Positions 26,243 through 35,133 of a stretch of 64,000 nt of DNA are shown one piece after another. The stretch covers positions 113,223-177,222 of the forward strand of contig NZ_JAEQBB010000007.1 of NCBI RefSeq assembly GCF_018616375.1. Reading direction: 5' to 3'. The position numbers and the translations under genes were made by a program. Numbering within the stretch: the first letter of the stretch is position 1; each line of letters opens with the position of its first letter. Source of the stretch: Exiguobacterium sp. J17977. GTDB lineage: Bacteria > Bacillota > Bacilli > Exiguobacteriales > Exiguobacteriaceae. Under the pieces are notes generated by a model that saw nothing but the letters and a program-made list of their open reading frames with translations, was not told the DNA's origin and made no database searches.

Positions 26243-26291
26243 CAAAGGAATTAAACTCGGAAATCGTGACAGTTCGATGAAGAAAAGAGGA

Positions 26292-27782
26292 TTACAACTC
26301 GACGCGTTCTAACCCGTCCTCCCCGAACTTGCGGTCGAGTTGGTCATGACGATACGTCGAGGCAAGGACGTATAACAAGTCGCCCGGCTCAATTTTCGTC
26401 TGGCCCGTTGGTGGGATGAGGTAGTCTTGCCGGACAATCGCATTCACGACCGTGTTCGGTGGCAAGGTGATATCGGCGAGCGTCTTGCCAACCATCGACG
26501 AATCTTCCGTCGCCATATATGGCACGAGCTGATGTTGTGATTGTTTGCTCGAGACGAGCGCAATCGTGTAAGGCGAACGGATTTTATCCGGTCCGAGCAA
26601 ATTGAGTTTCGCTGCGAGCGGTGTCAGTGTCGTTCCTTGAATCAAGGCGCTCGTCACGACGACGAAGAAGACGGCGTTGAAAATCAATTGGGCGTTGTCG
26701 ATGCCCGCGATGAGCGGGAACGTGGCGAGGACGATTGGCACGGCGCCTTTCAGTCCGGCCCATGAGATGAACAGTTTCTCTTTATTGGTGAACTGCATGT
26801 TGATCGTCGATAGATAGACGGCGATCGGACGGGCGATGAACATGAGGATGAATGAAATCAACAACCCTTTCCAGATGAGCTCCGGGTCGAGCAACTGTCT
26901 CGGGAAGACGAGCAGTCCGAGGATGACGAACATGATGATTTGCATAATCCAAGCGAGTGCCTCTGAGAATTGGACGATGGTCACTTCGTGAGCCGTGTGC
27001 GCATTCCCGACGATCATCGCGGCGAGATAGACGGCAAGTAGTCCGCTGCCGGCGAAGTAGGCGGCGACACCGTACGTCATGAAGGCCATTGAGATCATGA
27101 GGACGGCGTGCAGACCGCTCGACTCGAGTCGCAAGTGATTCAACATGAGTCGGGACAAGTTTCCGAGGAAATAACCGACGAACGCACCGACGATGATTTG
27201 CAGGATGAACATCCAAACACCGTCCCAAATCGTCGTGTCGGGTTTTAACATGAAATCGAGGGCGAGAATCGTCAAGAACATCGCCATCGGGTCATTCGTG
27301 CCGGACTCGGCTTCGAGTGTCGAACCAACTTTCGGTGAGATATTCTTTCCTTTGAAGGCGGCGAAGACGGCAGCCGCGTCAGTAGAGCCGATGATGGCGC
27401 CAAATAGGAAAGATTCCACCCAGTCGAAGCCAAATACGAAACGAACGGCCACAGCGATGAGCCCGGTCGTCAACAGCACGCCAATCGTGGCGAGTGAAGC
27501 GGACGGGGCAAGTACGCTCCGGATCGACGACCATTTCGTCTGTAAACCACCTTCGAACAAGATGACGACGAGGGCCGCGACCCCAATCATTTGAGCGAGA
27601 TTGGTGTCATCGAAGAAAATCAGCCCGGTAATATCGCTGCCCATCAGCATGCCGATGCCCATAAACAAAATCAAGGCAGGCAAACCGAAACGCGTCGATA
27701 CGCGTGTGGCCAATACACCGGCGACGAGGAGCAACCCGAACAACAAAATTAAGACATCCGTACTTAAAATCGAACCATTCAA
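26292..27782 (-). CDS. Potassium/proton antiporter (CPA1, NhaP2/CvrA-like)
   Basis: This protein of about 496 residues has roughly twelve membrane helices (to residue 385), with GSTDAAAVF near residue 135 and the ion-site-like ESGTNDP near 160, then a cytoplasmic TrkA-C-like domain (residues 410-490). The layout matches the NhaP2 type of K+(Na+)/H+ antiporter. The start is taken as TTG at 27782, because aaaggaag lies 8 nt upstream; an ATG at 27788 sits too close to that SD but remains possible. Confidence 0.85.
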   Translation of the reverse strand: MNGSILSTDVLILLFGLLLVAGVLATRVSTRFGLPALILFMGIGMLMGSDITGLIFFDDTNLAQMIGVAALVVILFEGGLQTKWSSIRSVLAPSASLATIGVLLTTGLIAVAVRFVFGFDWVESFLFGAIIGSTDAAAVFAAFKGKNISPKVGSTLEAESGTNDPMAMFLTILALDFMLKPDTTIWDGVWMFILQIIVGAFVGYFLGNLSRLMLNHLRLESSGLHAVLMISMAFMTYGVAAYFAGSGLLAVYLAAMIVGNAHTAHEVTIVQFSEALAWIMQIIMFVILGLLVFPRQLLDPELIWKGLLISFILMFIARPIAVYLSTINMQFTNKEKLFISWAGLKGAVPIVLATFPLIAGIDNAQLIFNAVFFVVVTSALIQGTTLTPLAAKLNLLGPDKIRSPYTIALVSSKQSQHQLVPYMATEDSSMVGKTLADITLPPNTVVNAIVRQDYLIPPTGQTKIEPGDLLYVLASTYRHDQLDRKFGEDGLERVEL

Positions 27783-27945
27783 ACACATCACTTCCTTTTA
27801 GAATTTAATCATATTCCGCTGTAATATTAAGTTCATTATACCATGAAACCGTTATGAATTAAGAAATAACGCATCGTGAATTATGCACATTGGAATAATC
27901 GGATATACTTATGGTACAGTAGGGGCATCAAAAAGGGGGATTCAC

Positions 27946-28881
27946 ATGGCTAAAATTCACGTGCTTCATGAAAACACTGAGTGGACCAATCACCTCGTGA
28001 AGCGACTCGAGGAATTATCACTGCCGTATGAGCTGTGGCATCTTGATCAAGGGACGATTGATCTCATGGCAGAGCCGCCGGAAGGTGTGTTTTATAACCG
28101 GATGAGCGCGTCGTCGCATACGCGCGGTCACCGCTACGCACCGGAATTGACGGAAGGGGTGCTCGCATGGCTCGAAGCGAACGGACGGATCGTCTTCAAC
28201 GGGACGCGGGCGATTCGGCTTGAAGTGAGCAAGGTCAATCAGTACACGGCGCTTCAACGAGAAGGCATTCGTGTACCGAAGACGGTGGCAGCCGTCGGGA
28301 AGACACAAATCATCGAGGCGGCCGATAAGCTCGGGATGACACCGTTCATCACGAAACATAACCGGGCCGGCAAAGGACTCGGGGTCCAACTGTTTCATTC
28401 AATCGATGCATTGAAGGCGTACGTGGACGGGCCGACGTTCGAGGAGTCGATTGACGGGATTACGCTCATCCAACAATATATCGAGGCGCCGAAGCCGTAC
28501 ATCACGCGCTGTGAGTTCATCGGTGGCAAGTTCGTTTATGCGGTGCGTGTCGATACGTCAGACGGGTTCGAGCTCTGTCCGGCCGACGCCTGCTCGATTG
28601 AAGACCAGTTCTGCCCGGTCGGCGAGACACCGCCGGCGAAATTTGAGATCGTCGAAGGCTTCAATGACCCAATCATCGGACAGTTAGAGACGTTCCTTCA
28701 AAACAATGAGATTGCGGTCGCCGGGATTGAAATTATCGAAGACGCGGACGGGAACGTCTACGCGTATGACGTCAACACGAACACGAACTATAATTCAGAC
28801 GCCGAAGCGAAAGCAGGGCAGTACGGCATGCTCGAACTAGCGACGTTCCTTGGGGACGCCTTGGCGGTCACAATCAAATAA
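27946..28881 (+). CDS. ATP-grasp protein, RimK-like ligase
   Basis: The protein has 311 residues from the ATG at 27946 (SD aaaaggggga). It looks like a RimK/LysX-type ATP-grasp ligase: MSASSHTRGHRYAPE near residue 55, ATP-binding FITKHNRAGKGLGV near 135, and metal-binding YAYDVNTNTNYNSDAE near 280. Such enzymes join an amino or hydroxy acid to an amine through an acyl phosphate. The substrate is unknown and the neighbours give no hint. It ends at a strong terminator. Confidence 0.85.
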   Translation: MAKIHVLHENTEWTNHLVKRLEELSLPYELWHLDQGTIDLMAEPPEGVFYNRMSASSHTRGHRYAPELTEGVLAWLEANGRIVFNGTRAIRLEVSKVNQYTALQREGIRVPKTVAAVGKTQIIEAADKLGMTPFITKHNRAGKGLGVQLFHSIDALKAYVDGPTFEESIDGITLIQQYIEAPKPYITRCEFIGGKFVYAVRVDTSDGFELCPADACSIEDQFCPVGETPPAKFEIVEGFNDPIIGQLETFLQNNEIAVAGIEIIEDADGNVYAYDVNTNTNYNSDAEAKAGQYGMLELATFLGDALAVTIK

Positions 28882-28890
28882 AGACAGATG

Positions 28891-28919
28891 AAAGGGTCAG
28901 GCTTTTGCCTGACCCTTTC
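28891..28919. terminator. Bidirectional intrinsic terminator
   Basis: A 12-bp perfect stem (28891-28902 with 28907-28918) around TTTT ends the ATP-grasp gene. It also contains the stop codon of the small minus-strand ORF. Confidence 0.75.
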
Positions 28920-29043
28920 GCTGTGTATGTTGTAATTGTTGTTCAAATCGAAGTTGGACTAGTTCTGCCGTCGGTGCCATTCGTTCGATGAACGAATCTA
29001 AACGTTTCGCCGTGTCTCGATCTGATTCCTTGAACACGCGCAT
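28897..29043 (-). CDS. Small hypothetical protein (48 residues)
   Basis: The frame starts at ATG 29043 with SD aatgaggtg 8 nt upstream and ends at a TGA inside the terminator hairpin. The product begins MRVFKESDRD and is helical, charged and Gln-rich (LRFEQQLQHTQRKG). It lies 77 bp downstream of hemQ on the same strand. A 9-bp inverted repeat (ATCATTGTT/AACAATGAT, 29061-29091) precedes it. No family is recognised; the SD and position support a real small gene. Confidence 0.55.
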   Translation of the reverse strand: MRVFKESDRDTAKRLDSFIERMAPTAELVQLRFEQQLQHTQRKGQAKA

Positions 29044-29120
29044 CGTTGTTCACCTCATTGATCATTGTTATGTTGCTTCTACAACAATGATTCCCGAGGG
29101 CATGATGACGTAAACCTCGT

Positions 29121-29900
29121 TTACCCGAGGAATGTGCCGAGTTCTTCTTTTGGCAGGATGTTCCCGACATAAAAGTCGCCGAACTCGCCATATTTGGCAC
29201 TGACTTCGTCAAAGCGCATTTCATAAACGATTTTTTTGAATTGGAGCGAGTCTTCAGCGAACAACGTGACGCCCCATTCCCAACCGTCGAAACCGGTCGA
29301 GCCGCCGATGAACTGTTGAATCTTGCCGGCGTAGCTGCGGCCGATCATACTGTGGCGATACATGAGGTCTTTGCGCTCATCCATCGACAACGAGTACCAG
29401 TTGTCCCCATCGCGACGAGCCTTGCTCATCGGATAGAAGCAAATGTGGGCCGCTTTCGGGAGTGTCGGATAGAGGCGGGCCCGGATGTGCGGGTTCTCGT
29501 ATGGGTCACCGTCTCCTGAACCGCGGTACATGCCGAGTTCGATGACAGACACGTATGAATAGCTTGGAATCATATAATCGTACAGTCTCGTCTTCCGAAG
29601 AGCGAGTTCAACTTGCTCGAGCTCTTTGAACGTCGGACGAAGGACCATCAAGACGATGTCCGCCTTTTGGCCAAGGATGGAATAGAAAGCATGGCTTCCT
29701 TCACCGCGTGTCTCGACCTCTTCGAGCGATCCGAGGAAGGCGACGAACTCGTCAATCATCTCTTGACGGGCGGTTGGGTCGACTGTTTTTAAACGAGTCC
29801 AATCGATTGAGCGGAAATCATGGAGCGTATACCAACCGTCTAACGTGGCGGCTGCATGTTGCGTATCGGTTGTCGGTGTTGGTGCTGGACGTTCTGACAT
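29121..29900 (-). CDS. hemQ: Coproheme decarboxylase HemQ (chlorite dismutase fold)
   Basis: The 259-residue enzyme carries out the last step of the coproporphyrin-dependent heme pathway of Gram-positive bacteria, decarboxylating coproheme to heme b. The catalytic Tyr lies in FYPMSKAR near residue 150 and the proximal His in MYRHSMIGR near 176, followed by [14 protein letters not shown] aaaggag precedes the ATG. It is divergent from pta across a 340-bp gap. Confidence 0.93.
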   Translation of the reverse strand: MSERPAPTPTTDTQHAAATLDGWYTLHDFRSIDWTRLKTVDPTARQEMIDEFVAFLGSLEEVETRGEGSHAFYSILGQKADIVLMVLRPTFKELEQVELALRKTRLYDYMIPSYSYVSVIELGMYRGSGDGDPYENPHIRARLYPTLPKAAHICFYPMSKARRDGDNWYSLSMDERKDLMYRHSMIGRSYAGKIQQFIGGSTGFDGWEWGVTLFAEDSLQFKKIVYEMRFDEVSAKYGEFGDFYVGNILPKEELGTFLG

Positions 29901-30238
29901 TAAAAAAACTCCTTTCGAGACTAGGCTTCGCTGACTATTTTACCATACACGTTTGAGCGTCTGGCAAATTTGACGCTGTCGTGAGGATAGTCACACTTCA
30001 GGCCGGGTAAAGAGGTAAGGAGTAAGATGTTTGAAAACGGCTTCACAGCAGCCTGTATCAGTCAAAACTAGTAAACTGTTCTATTCATATAATGATTGAT
30101 TTCAAGCGATTTATGACGAAATGGGCAGAATAGTTTATTTTAAAAAACGTACTGTGTATAATAAAACTCGCATATGGACGAGAGCGTCCGAGAGAGAAAA
30201 AATCCGATTTCTTCTAATCGAAAAGGAGTTCATTCACT
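29901..30238. other. hemQ-pta divergent intergenic region
   Basis: No gene is visible. The pta promoter has TATAAT at 30157-30162 and a poor -35 (TTTATT, 30134-30139). A degenerate CcpA-site-like sequence (TTCAAGCGATTTAT, 30101-30114) is centred about 62 bp before the expected transcription start. A second TATAAT occurs at 30088. SD aaaggag precedes pta. Confidence 0.5.
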
Positions 30239-31228
30239 ATGAAACTATTTGACACGTTGAAACAAAAAGTCAGCCCGATTCGCCCGACCATCGTCTTCCC
30301 AGAAGGCATCGATGAGCGCGTCCTCGGCGCCGCTGTCCGTTTGAAAAATGACGGCATGGTCGAACCGATCGTCATCGGACCAAAAGCTGAACTCGAAGCA
30401 GTCGCTGCGAAGCACGGCTTTGACATCTCAGGTTTGACACAATACGACCCAGCGACGTATGAAGACATCGATACACTCGTCGAGTCGTTCGTCGAGCGCC
30501 GTAAAGGCAAAGCGACACCGGAACAGGCACGTGAATTGTTGTCGTCAGACGTGAACTACTTCGGTACGATGCTCGTCCACACAGGAAAAGCAGAAGGTCT
30601 CGTCTCAGGTGCGATGCACGCGACAGCCGACACGGTTCGTCCGGCTCTTCAAATCATCAAGATGCAAACAGGCATCAAAAAGACATCAGGCGTCTTCATC
30701 ATGGTACGTGACGACGAGCAGTACGTCTTCTCTGACTGCGCGATCAACATCGCACCGGATGCGGCTGACCTCGCCGAGAACGCCTACTTGTCAGCGTTGA
30801 CAGCGAAGACGTTCGGCATCGAGCCGCAAGTCGCCCTTCTCAGCTTCTCGACAAAAGGCTCAGCGAAGTCGCCAGAGACAGAAAAAGTCATCGAAGCGAC
30901 ACGTCTCGCCAAAGAGAAAGCACCGAACCTTCCAATCGACGGCGAACTTCAATTCGATGCGGCGTTCGTCCCGAGCGTTGCGGCGAAGAAAGCACCAGGC
31001 TCTGAAGTAGCCGGAAATGCGAACGTGTTCGTCTTCCCAAGCCTCGAAGCCGGAAACATCGGCTACAAAATGGTTCAACGTTTCGGTGGATTCGAAGCGA
31101 TCGGACCGATCCTTCAAGGTCTCAACAAGCCGGTCAACGACTTGTCGCGCGGCTGTAACGAAGAGGACGTCTACAAATTGACGCTCATCACAGCGGCACA
31201 AGCCATCGACGAGCGCAACGAAGCGTAA
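30239..31228 (+). CDS. pta: Phosphate acetyltransferase
   Basis: The 329-residue enzyme interconverts acetyl-CoA and acetyl phosphate in overflow metabolism. Family motifs include VFPEGIDERVLGAA near residue 20, VSGAMHATADTVRPALQ near 122, and RFGGFEAIGPILQGLNKPVNDLSRG near the C-terminus, the classic PTA signature. Codon use is tighter than in its neighbours, fitting high expression. SD aaaggag. It ends at its own terminator. Confidence 0.95.
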   Translation: MKLFDTLKQKVSPIRPTIVFPEGIDERVLGAAVRLKNDGMVEPIVIGPKAELEAVAAKHGFDISGLTQYDPATYEDIDTLVESFVERRKGKATPEQARELLSSDVNYFGTMLVHTGKAEGLVSGAMHATADTVRPALQIIKMQTGIKKTSGVFIMVRDDEQYVFSDCAINIAPDAADLAENAYLSALTAKTFGIEPQVALLSFSTKGSAKSPETEKVIEATRLAKEKAPNLPIDGELQFDAAFVPSVAAKKAPGSEVAGNANVFVFPSLEAGNIGYKMVQRFGGFEAIGPILQGLNKPVNDLSRGCNEEDVYKLTLITAAQAIDERNEA

Positions 31229-31234
31229 GTCGCG

Positions 31235-31267
31235 AGCATCCTTCCTGAGCGGAGGATGCTTTTTTTG
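31235..31267 (+). terminator. Intrinsic terminator of pta
   Basis: AGCATCCT (31235-31242) with AGGATGCT (31253-31260), then T-run. Confidence 0.88.
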
Positions 31268-31305
31268 TGGTCACATTGTAAACTATTGGAAAAGGAGGCG
31301 TTTGA

Positions 31306-32013
31306 ATGGGGGCAATCACATTACCGGAAGGACATCGTTACGCCATGTTTGGAGGCGGCGATGACTATCCGATTAAGACGTATTATGAAGGGGTATTCGA
31401 AACGATCTTCATCGTGGTCCATCCATTTCTTATTCCAATAGACGAACCTAACGCGATTGATCGCTATGCCGATATGGACAAAAACGAAGTCGAACAGCAA
31501 TTTCAGGCTATCACATGGGAAGAGATGCGACAAAAGCTTGGTTTCCAAGACGTGAGTCGTATCGACCAGGCGCTCCGGACGATGATTGGGGCGCTGAAAC
31601 CGCATGCGGAAGACCGAGAAGGTGCGAATCAAATCATCGAATACTGTGAGCGTGAGCATATACTCCCTCCAAGCGAAGGAGAACTGTCGAATTTACTAGA
31701 GAATCAAGTGTTGCGGGTACTTTTAGAGATGGGAGAAGGATGGATTTGGAGCGGAGATGAATTCTGTATGGAACGGCATCTCATCCATCTTCGTGAAACG
31801 CTAGCTGCCGACACGTGGGGGATGCAACATCGGACGTTCTTCGGTTACCAACATGAGTGGCTCATCGTACCGCCTTGGGATAGCCACTTCACATTGTTTT
31901 GTGGCAGTCGTGCTTGGATAGAGCAAGTGGTCGAACAGTGTGGGCTCGAAGGATTCTATTGTGATGACGACACGACAATCAATTGGAGTTTCTCTAAACG
32001 AAAACTGAGGTAA
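31306..32013 (+). CDS. Hypothetical protein, DUF2711-like
   Basis: The 235-residue soluble protein is rich in acidic and aromatic residues. The C-terminal half, with WDSHFTLFCGSR near residue 182 and DDDTTINWSF near 220, resembles DUF2711 proteins of Bacillus, whose function is unknown; this match is from memory and tentative. SD ggaggcg lies before the ATG. Its codon choice is less G+C rich than flanking genes. Confidence 0.6.
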   Translation: MGAITLPEGHRYAMFGGGDDYPIKTYYEGVFETIFIVVHPFLIPIDEPNAIDRYADMDKNEVEQQFQAITWEEMRQKLGFQDVSRIDQALRTMIGALKPHAEDREGANQIIEYCEREHILPPSEGELSNLLENQVLRVLLEMGEGWIWSGDEFCMERHLIHLRETLAADTWGMQHRTFFGYQHEWLIVPPWDSHFTLFCGSRAWIEQVVEQCGLEGFYCDDDTTINWSFSKRKLR

Positions 32014-32049
32014 ACTAGTAGGGGACAACACATTTAAGGGGGAACCAGC

Positions 32050-32349
32050 ATGCAAAGCATCCATGCAACTGAATTACGCGAAAAGCTCGAGAACGGCGAA
32101 TCGCTCCATATTATCGACGTGCGCGAACAAGACGAGTACGATGCGGGCCACATCCCGCACGTGCCGCTCTATCCGCTGTCTGAATTCCCAGAGGTGGCGG
32201 ACAAGCTCGCAAAAGACAACGTCTATTACGTGATCTGTCGTGGAGGAGTCCGCAGTCAGACGGCGGGTGACTATTTGGAGTCGGAAGGCTATAAGGTCGT
32301 CAACGTCGAAGGTGGCATGCTCGCCTGGGACGGCGATATCGAGGCGTGA
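32050..32349 (+). CDS. Single-domain rhodanese-like protein
   Basis: The 99-residue cytoplasmic rhodanese has DVREQDEYDAGHIP near residue 25 and the active-site loop CRGGVRSQ near residue 63, whose Cys would carry the persulfide. SD aagggggaacc. Its stop overlaps the start of a small membrane protein gene (TGATG). Confidence 0.88.
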   Translation: MQSIHATELREKLENGESLHIIDVREQDEYDAGHIPHVPLYPLSEFPEVADKLAKDNVYYVICRGGVRSQTAGDYLESEGYKVVNVEGGMLAWDGDIEA

Positions 32350-32513
32350 TGCTCGACAATCCATGGGTCGTCATCCCGCTGTTGATTGCGCTCTATTTGA
32401 CCGTCTATACGTTCGTCAAACGAGTCGATGGCGACAAGTGGCGGCTCGTCTGGGCGGTCTGGATCATCGTCATCGTCATGTTGTTGACGATTCGGCTCGT
32501 CCAAAGTCTATAG
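32349..32513 (+). CDS. Small two-helix membrane protein coupled to rhodanese
   Basis: A 54-residue frame begins at the ATG overlapping the rhodanese stop by 1 bp and ends just before a terminator. It encodes two hydrophobic helices (about residues 6-21 and 32-50) separated by a basic loop KRVDGDK. The overlap, clean hydrophobic pattern and position before the terminator support a real gene. It may bring the rhodanese to the membrane; that is inference. Confidence 0.62.
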   Translation: MLDNPWVVIPLLIALYLTVYTFVKRVDGDKWRLVWAVWIIVIVMLLTIRLVQSL

Positions 32514-32552
32514 AAAAACGAGTGAGGCCCACAAAGGCTTCACTCGTTTTTT
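32514..32552. terminator. Bidirectional intrinsic terminator
   Basis: AAAAACGAGTGA-GCC pairs with GGC-TCACTCGTTTTTT; it serves the rhodanese operon and folE2. Confidence 0.9.
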
Positions 32553-33459
32553 AGTTATCGCGCTTATCGAATGTGATCGAAGCGATCGCATCGTGTTGGT
32601 GAATCGACTCTTCGTTGCGGCATTCGACGAAGAAGTTGACGACTTGTTTCATTTCGTACAAGTCAGCCGCAATCAAACGGACCATGTCTTCCACGAAACG
32701 CGGGTTCTCGTACGCGATTTCCGTCGCACGTTTTTCATCCGGACGTTTGAGGACAGGATGAAGCGGGGCCGATGCGTTCGACTCGGCTGCCTCAAGAAGT
32801 GCGAGACGCCAGTCAAAGCCGTCAAGTGATGCTTCGTCGAGACCGGCTTCGATTGTAATGTAACCACGTTGGTTGTGGGCGCTGTACTCGCTGATTTCTT
32901 TCGAGCATGGGCAAAGTGTCGTCACGTTGATGACGAGACCGACCGTCACGCTCGCCATGCCTGTCTCGAGGTTGTACGTCACGTTGTGCATGACGTCCGC
33001 GTTCATGAGACCGCTGAGACCTGTGGCTGGTGCTTTCCGGCTGAAGAACCATGGGTAACGGACCGTCAATTGGCCTTCCGTCTGTTCCATGCGCTCGGCG
33101 AGTTCTTGTGCGAACTCGATGAGCGAGCGGTTCGATAACGTCCAACCTTGTGTATGGTACGCGTCGAGCTGTTCAGTGAGACGTGACATGTTGATGCCTT
33201 TACGGTCTTGGACGAGCGAAGTCGTCAACTCGAACGTGGCGACCGTCGCTTGGATGCCGTCTGGCGTCTCAATGTTGACAGGGTGTTTGACGTTTGAGAT
33301 GCCGACGCTGTCGAGCGCGAACAAGAAGTTTTTAGGTGTATTTTGTAGATCGACCATTTGTTCTTTTTCAGTCGGCTTCGTGCCTTTGATGGGCGGGACC
33401 GAACCGAATAATTTATGTCGTTCTGCTTTAGTAGGTAAAGCGACATGGCTTGTAGACAT
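32551..33459 (-). CDS. folE2: GTP cyclohydrolase FolE2 (type IB)
   Basis: The 302-residue enzyme makes dihydroneopterin triphosphate from GTP for folate or queuosine synthesis and is the metal-flexible alternative to zinc-dependent FolE. It shows the family motif with the key Cys in VTTLCPCSKEISEYSAHNQRG (split here: TLCPCSKE near residue 185, AHNQRG near 198) and NPRFVEDMVR near 255. SD aaaggag. In Bacillus the homologue is zinc-starvation controlled, but I find no Zur palindrome upstream here. Confidence 0.93.
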   Translation of the reverse strand: MSTSHVALPTKAERHKLFGSVPPIKGTKPTEKEQMVDLQNTPKNFLFALDSVGISNVKHPVNIETPDGIQATVATFELTTSLVQDRKGINMSRLTEQLDAYHTQGWTLSNRSLIEFAQELAERMEQTEGQLTVRYPWFFSRKAPATGLSGLMNADVMHNVTYNLETGMASVTVGLVINVTTLCPCSKEISEYSAHNQRGYITIEAGLDEASLDGFDWRLALLEAAESNASAPLHPVLKRPDEKRATEIAYENPRFVEDMVRLIAADLYEMKQVVNFFVECRNEESIHQHDAIASITFDKRDN

Positions 33460-33715
33460 AATCGGATTCTCCTTTTTTGAGAGGGCAAATGACTGCCACT
33501 CGTTCTTGTTAGGATTTTATCACGAAATGTACATCAACCGGGTACCATTTTGCTCTCTGAACATGCTTTGAACGTGCTCGTAAATAAAAAAACTTCAGCA
33601 ATTGAAGAAAAGAAGATTGATTTCGATATGAATCGGGAATAAAATGTTCCTGTGAACTTAAAAAATAGATCACTGTTAAATATGAAGGAACACAACAAAA
33701 AAGGGGATGTTTTTA

Positions 33716-34549
33716 ATGGATTGGCAGTTAATCCTGCAGTACGCCTGGATCATCGTCGTACTCGTCGGTCTCGAGGGGCTACTTTCTGCAGACAACGCGC
33801 TCGTCTTAGCGGTCATGGTCAAGCACTTGCCGCGGACAGAACAGAAGAAGGCACTATTTTACGGCTTACTCGGAGCGTTCGTTTTCCGCTTCATCGCATT
33901 GTTCTTGATTTCATTCTTGATTAACGTCTGGCAAGTCCAGGCGCTCGGTGCGCTTTACTTGATTGGAATGAGTGCGCGGCACCTGTATATGACCTATAAG
34001 GCACGTAAGATGGAGCCGAAACAAGATCTCGCCGCTGAGGCGAAAGAAGAGACGGCCGTAACGGAGAAGCCGGTCACGAAGAAAGAATTCTGGTGGACGG
34101 TCGCGAAAGTCGAGTTTGCTGATATCGCCTTCGCGGTCGATTCGATTCTCGCAGCGGTCGCACTCGCGGTCAGCTTGCCGCCGCTCGGTCTCGGTGAGAT
34201 TGGCGGCATCGACTCTGGTCAGTTCTTCGTCGTCTTGACGGGTGGACTCATCGGTGTCATCTTGATGCGTTTCGCTGCTCGGATTTTCGTCAAACTGTTG
34301 CATCAACGTCCAACACTTGAGACAGCCGCCTTCATTATTGTCGGTTGGGTTGGTGTGAAGTTGACGGTGCTCGTGCTTGAACACCCTGGCTTCAAGGAAT
34401 TGATTGCCGGCACACCGTTCGCCTTCATGGGGCTTCCAGACGGCTTCGTTCACTCGACAGCGTGGACATTGTTCTTCTGGTCGGTCATGGTCGGCATCGC
34501 GGTATGGGGTTGGTTCTCTTCAAAACCGACAGCCGCTGCCAAACATTAA
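33716..34549 (+). CDS. TerC family integral membrane protein
   Basis: The protein has 277 residues from ATG 33716 (SD aaaaaagggg, 9 nt). It has about seven membrane helices with the TerC acidic motifs: EGLLSADNALVLA near residue 20 and EFADIAFAVDSILAA near 137. Bacillus homologues (MeeF/MeeY type) export manganese and metallate secreted proteins; a metal-export role is likely here. A yybP-ykoY manganese riboswitch, common before terC genes, is not seen upstream. An ATG at 33707 lies inside the SD and is rejected. Confidence 0.88.
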   Translation: MDWQLILQYAWIIVVLVGLEGLLSADNALVLAVMVKHLPRTEQKKALFYGLLGAFVFRFIALFLISFLINVWQVQALGALYLIGMSARHLYMTYKARKMEPKQDLAAEAKEETAVTEKPVTKKEFWWTVAKVEFADIAFAVDSILAAVALAVSLPPLGLGEIGGIDSGQFFVVLTGGLIGVILMRFAARIFVKLLHQRPTLETAAFIIVGWVGVKLTVLVLEHPGFKELIAGTPFAFMGLPDGFVHSTAWTLFFWSVMVGIAVWGWFSSKPTAAAKH

Positions 34550-34550
34550 A

Positions 34551-34586
34551 AAAATGGTCTCTCGCCTTTGGGCGAGAGACCATTTT
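34551..34586. terminator. Bidirectional intrinsic terminator
   Basis: AAAATGGTCTCTCGCC pairs with GGGCGAGAGACCATTTT around a 3-nt loop; it serves terC and mtnD. Confidence 0.92.
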
Positions 34587-35120
34587 TCATGCAGTCACGT
34601 CTTGCTTCTCGTAAATCGGCACCCAGCCCTCTGTCGTCACGAAAATGCGGACGGCGACGACTTTACGGTCGTCTTGGAGCGTGAAGTAGTGGCGCGTGTT
34701 CACCGGCACCGAGATGAGGTCGCCTGGGTTGAGCTCGATGTTGAAGTAGCCGCGCTCGGCGTCATCGATGGCGAAGATGCCATGGCCGCTGACGATGAAG
34801 CGGACCTCGTCATCCGTGTGATGGTGCTCCTTTTGGAAGTTGACGAGCAATTCGTCCAAATTCGGCGTCGCATCCGACAACGAGATGACATCTGCCGTCT
34901 CATAGCCGCGGCGCTCCGATACGTCGCGAATCTCGTCATGGAATGTCGACAAGATCGCTTGTTTGTCCTCATCCGTCAACTGATAGTTCTCTTGCAAGTT
35001 TTCCGGGAGCTTCGTGATGTCCCACTGTTCGTACAAAATCCCGCGGGACTCTAAAAAGGCGCTCACTTCAGTTTGATCGACGTAACGTTCTTCAGTTTGT
35101 TGGAAATAGACAGTTGCCAT
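34587..35120 (-). CDS. mtnD: Acireductone dioxygenase
   Basis: The 177-residue cupin enzyme oxidises the acireductone of the methionine salvage pathway to the keto-acid precursor of methionine plus formate. Metal ligands are visible in EHHHTDDEVRF near residues 96-106 and the later His in NTRHYFTL near 144. It is the last gene of the leftward mtnWXBD operon, 14 bp after mtnB. SD ggaggaacc. Confidence 0.95.
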   Translation of the reverse strand: MATVYFQQTEERYVDQTEVSAFLESRGILYEQWDITKLPENLQENYQLTDEDKQAILSTFHDEIRDVSERRGYETADVISLSDATPNLDELLVNFQKEHHHTDDEVRFIVSGHGIFAIDDAERGYFNIELNPGDLISVPVNTRHYFTLQDDRKVVAVRIFVTTEGWVPIYEKQDVTA

Positions 35121-35133
35121 GGTTGGTTCCTCC

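Noticed and set aside
33460..33715. Zur box for folE2 or yybP-ykoY riboswitch for terC
   Set aside because: I looked for the Zur palindrome and for the conserved manganese riboswitch core and saw neither; only a weak CTTCA/TGAAG hairpin near 33593-33608 is present.
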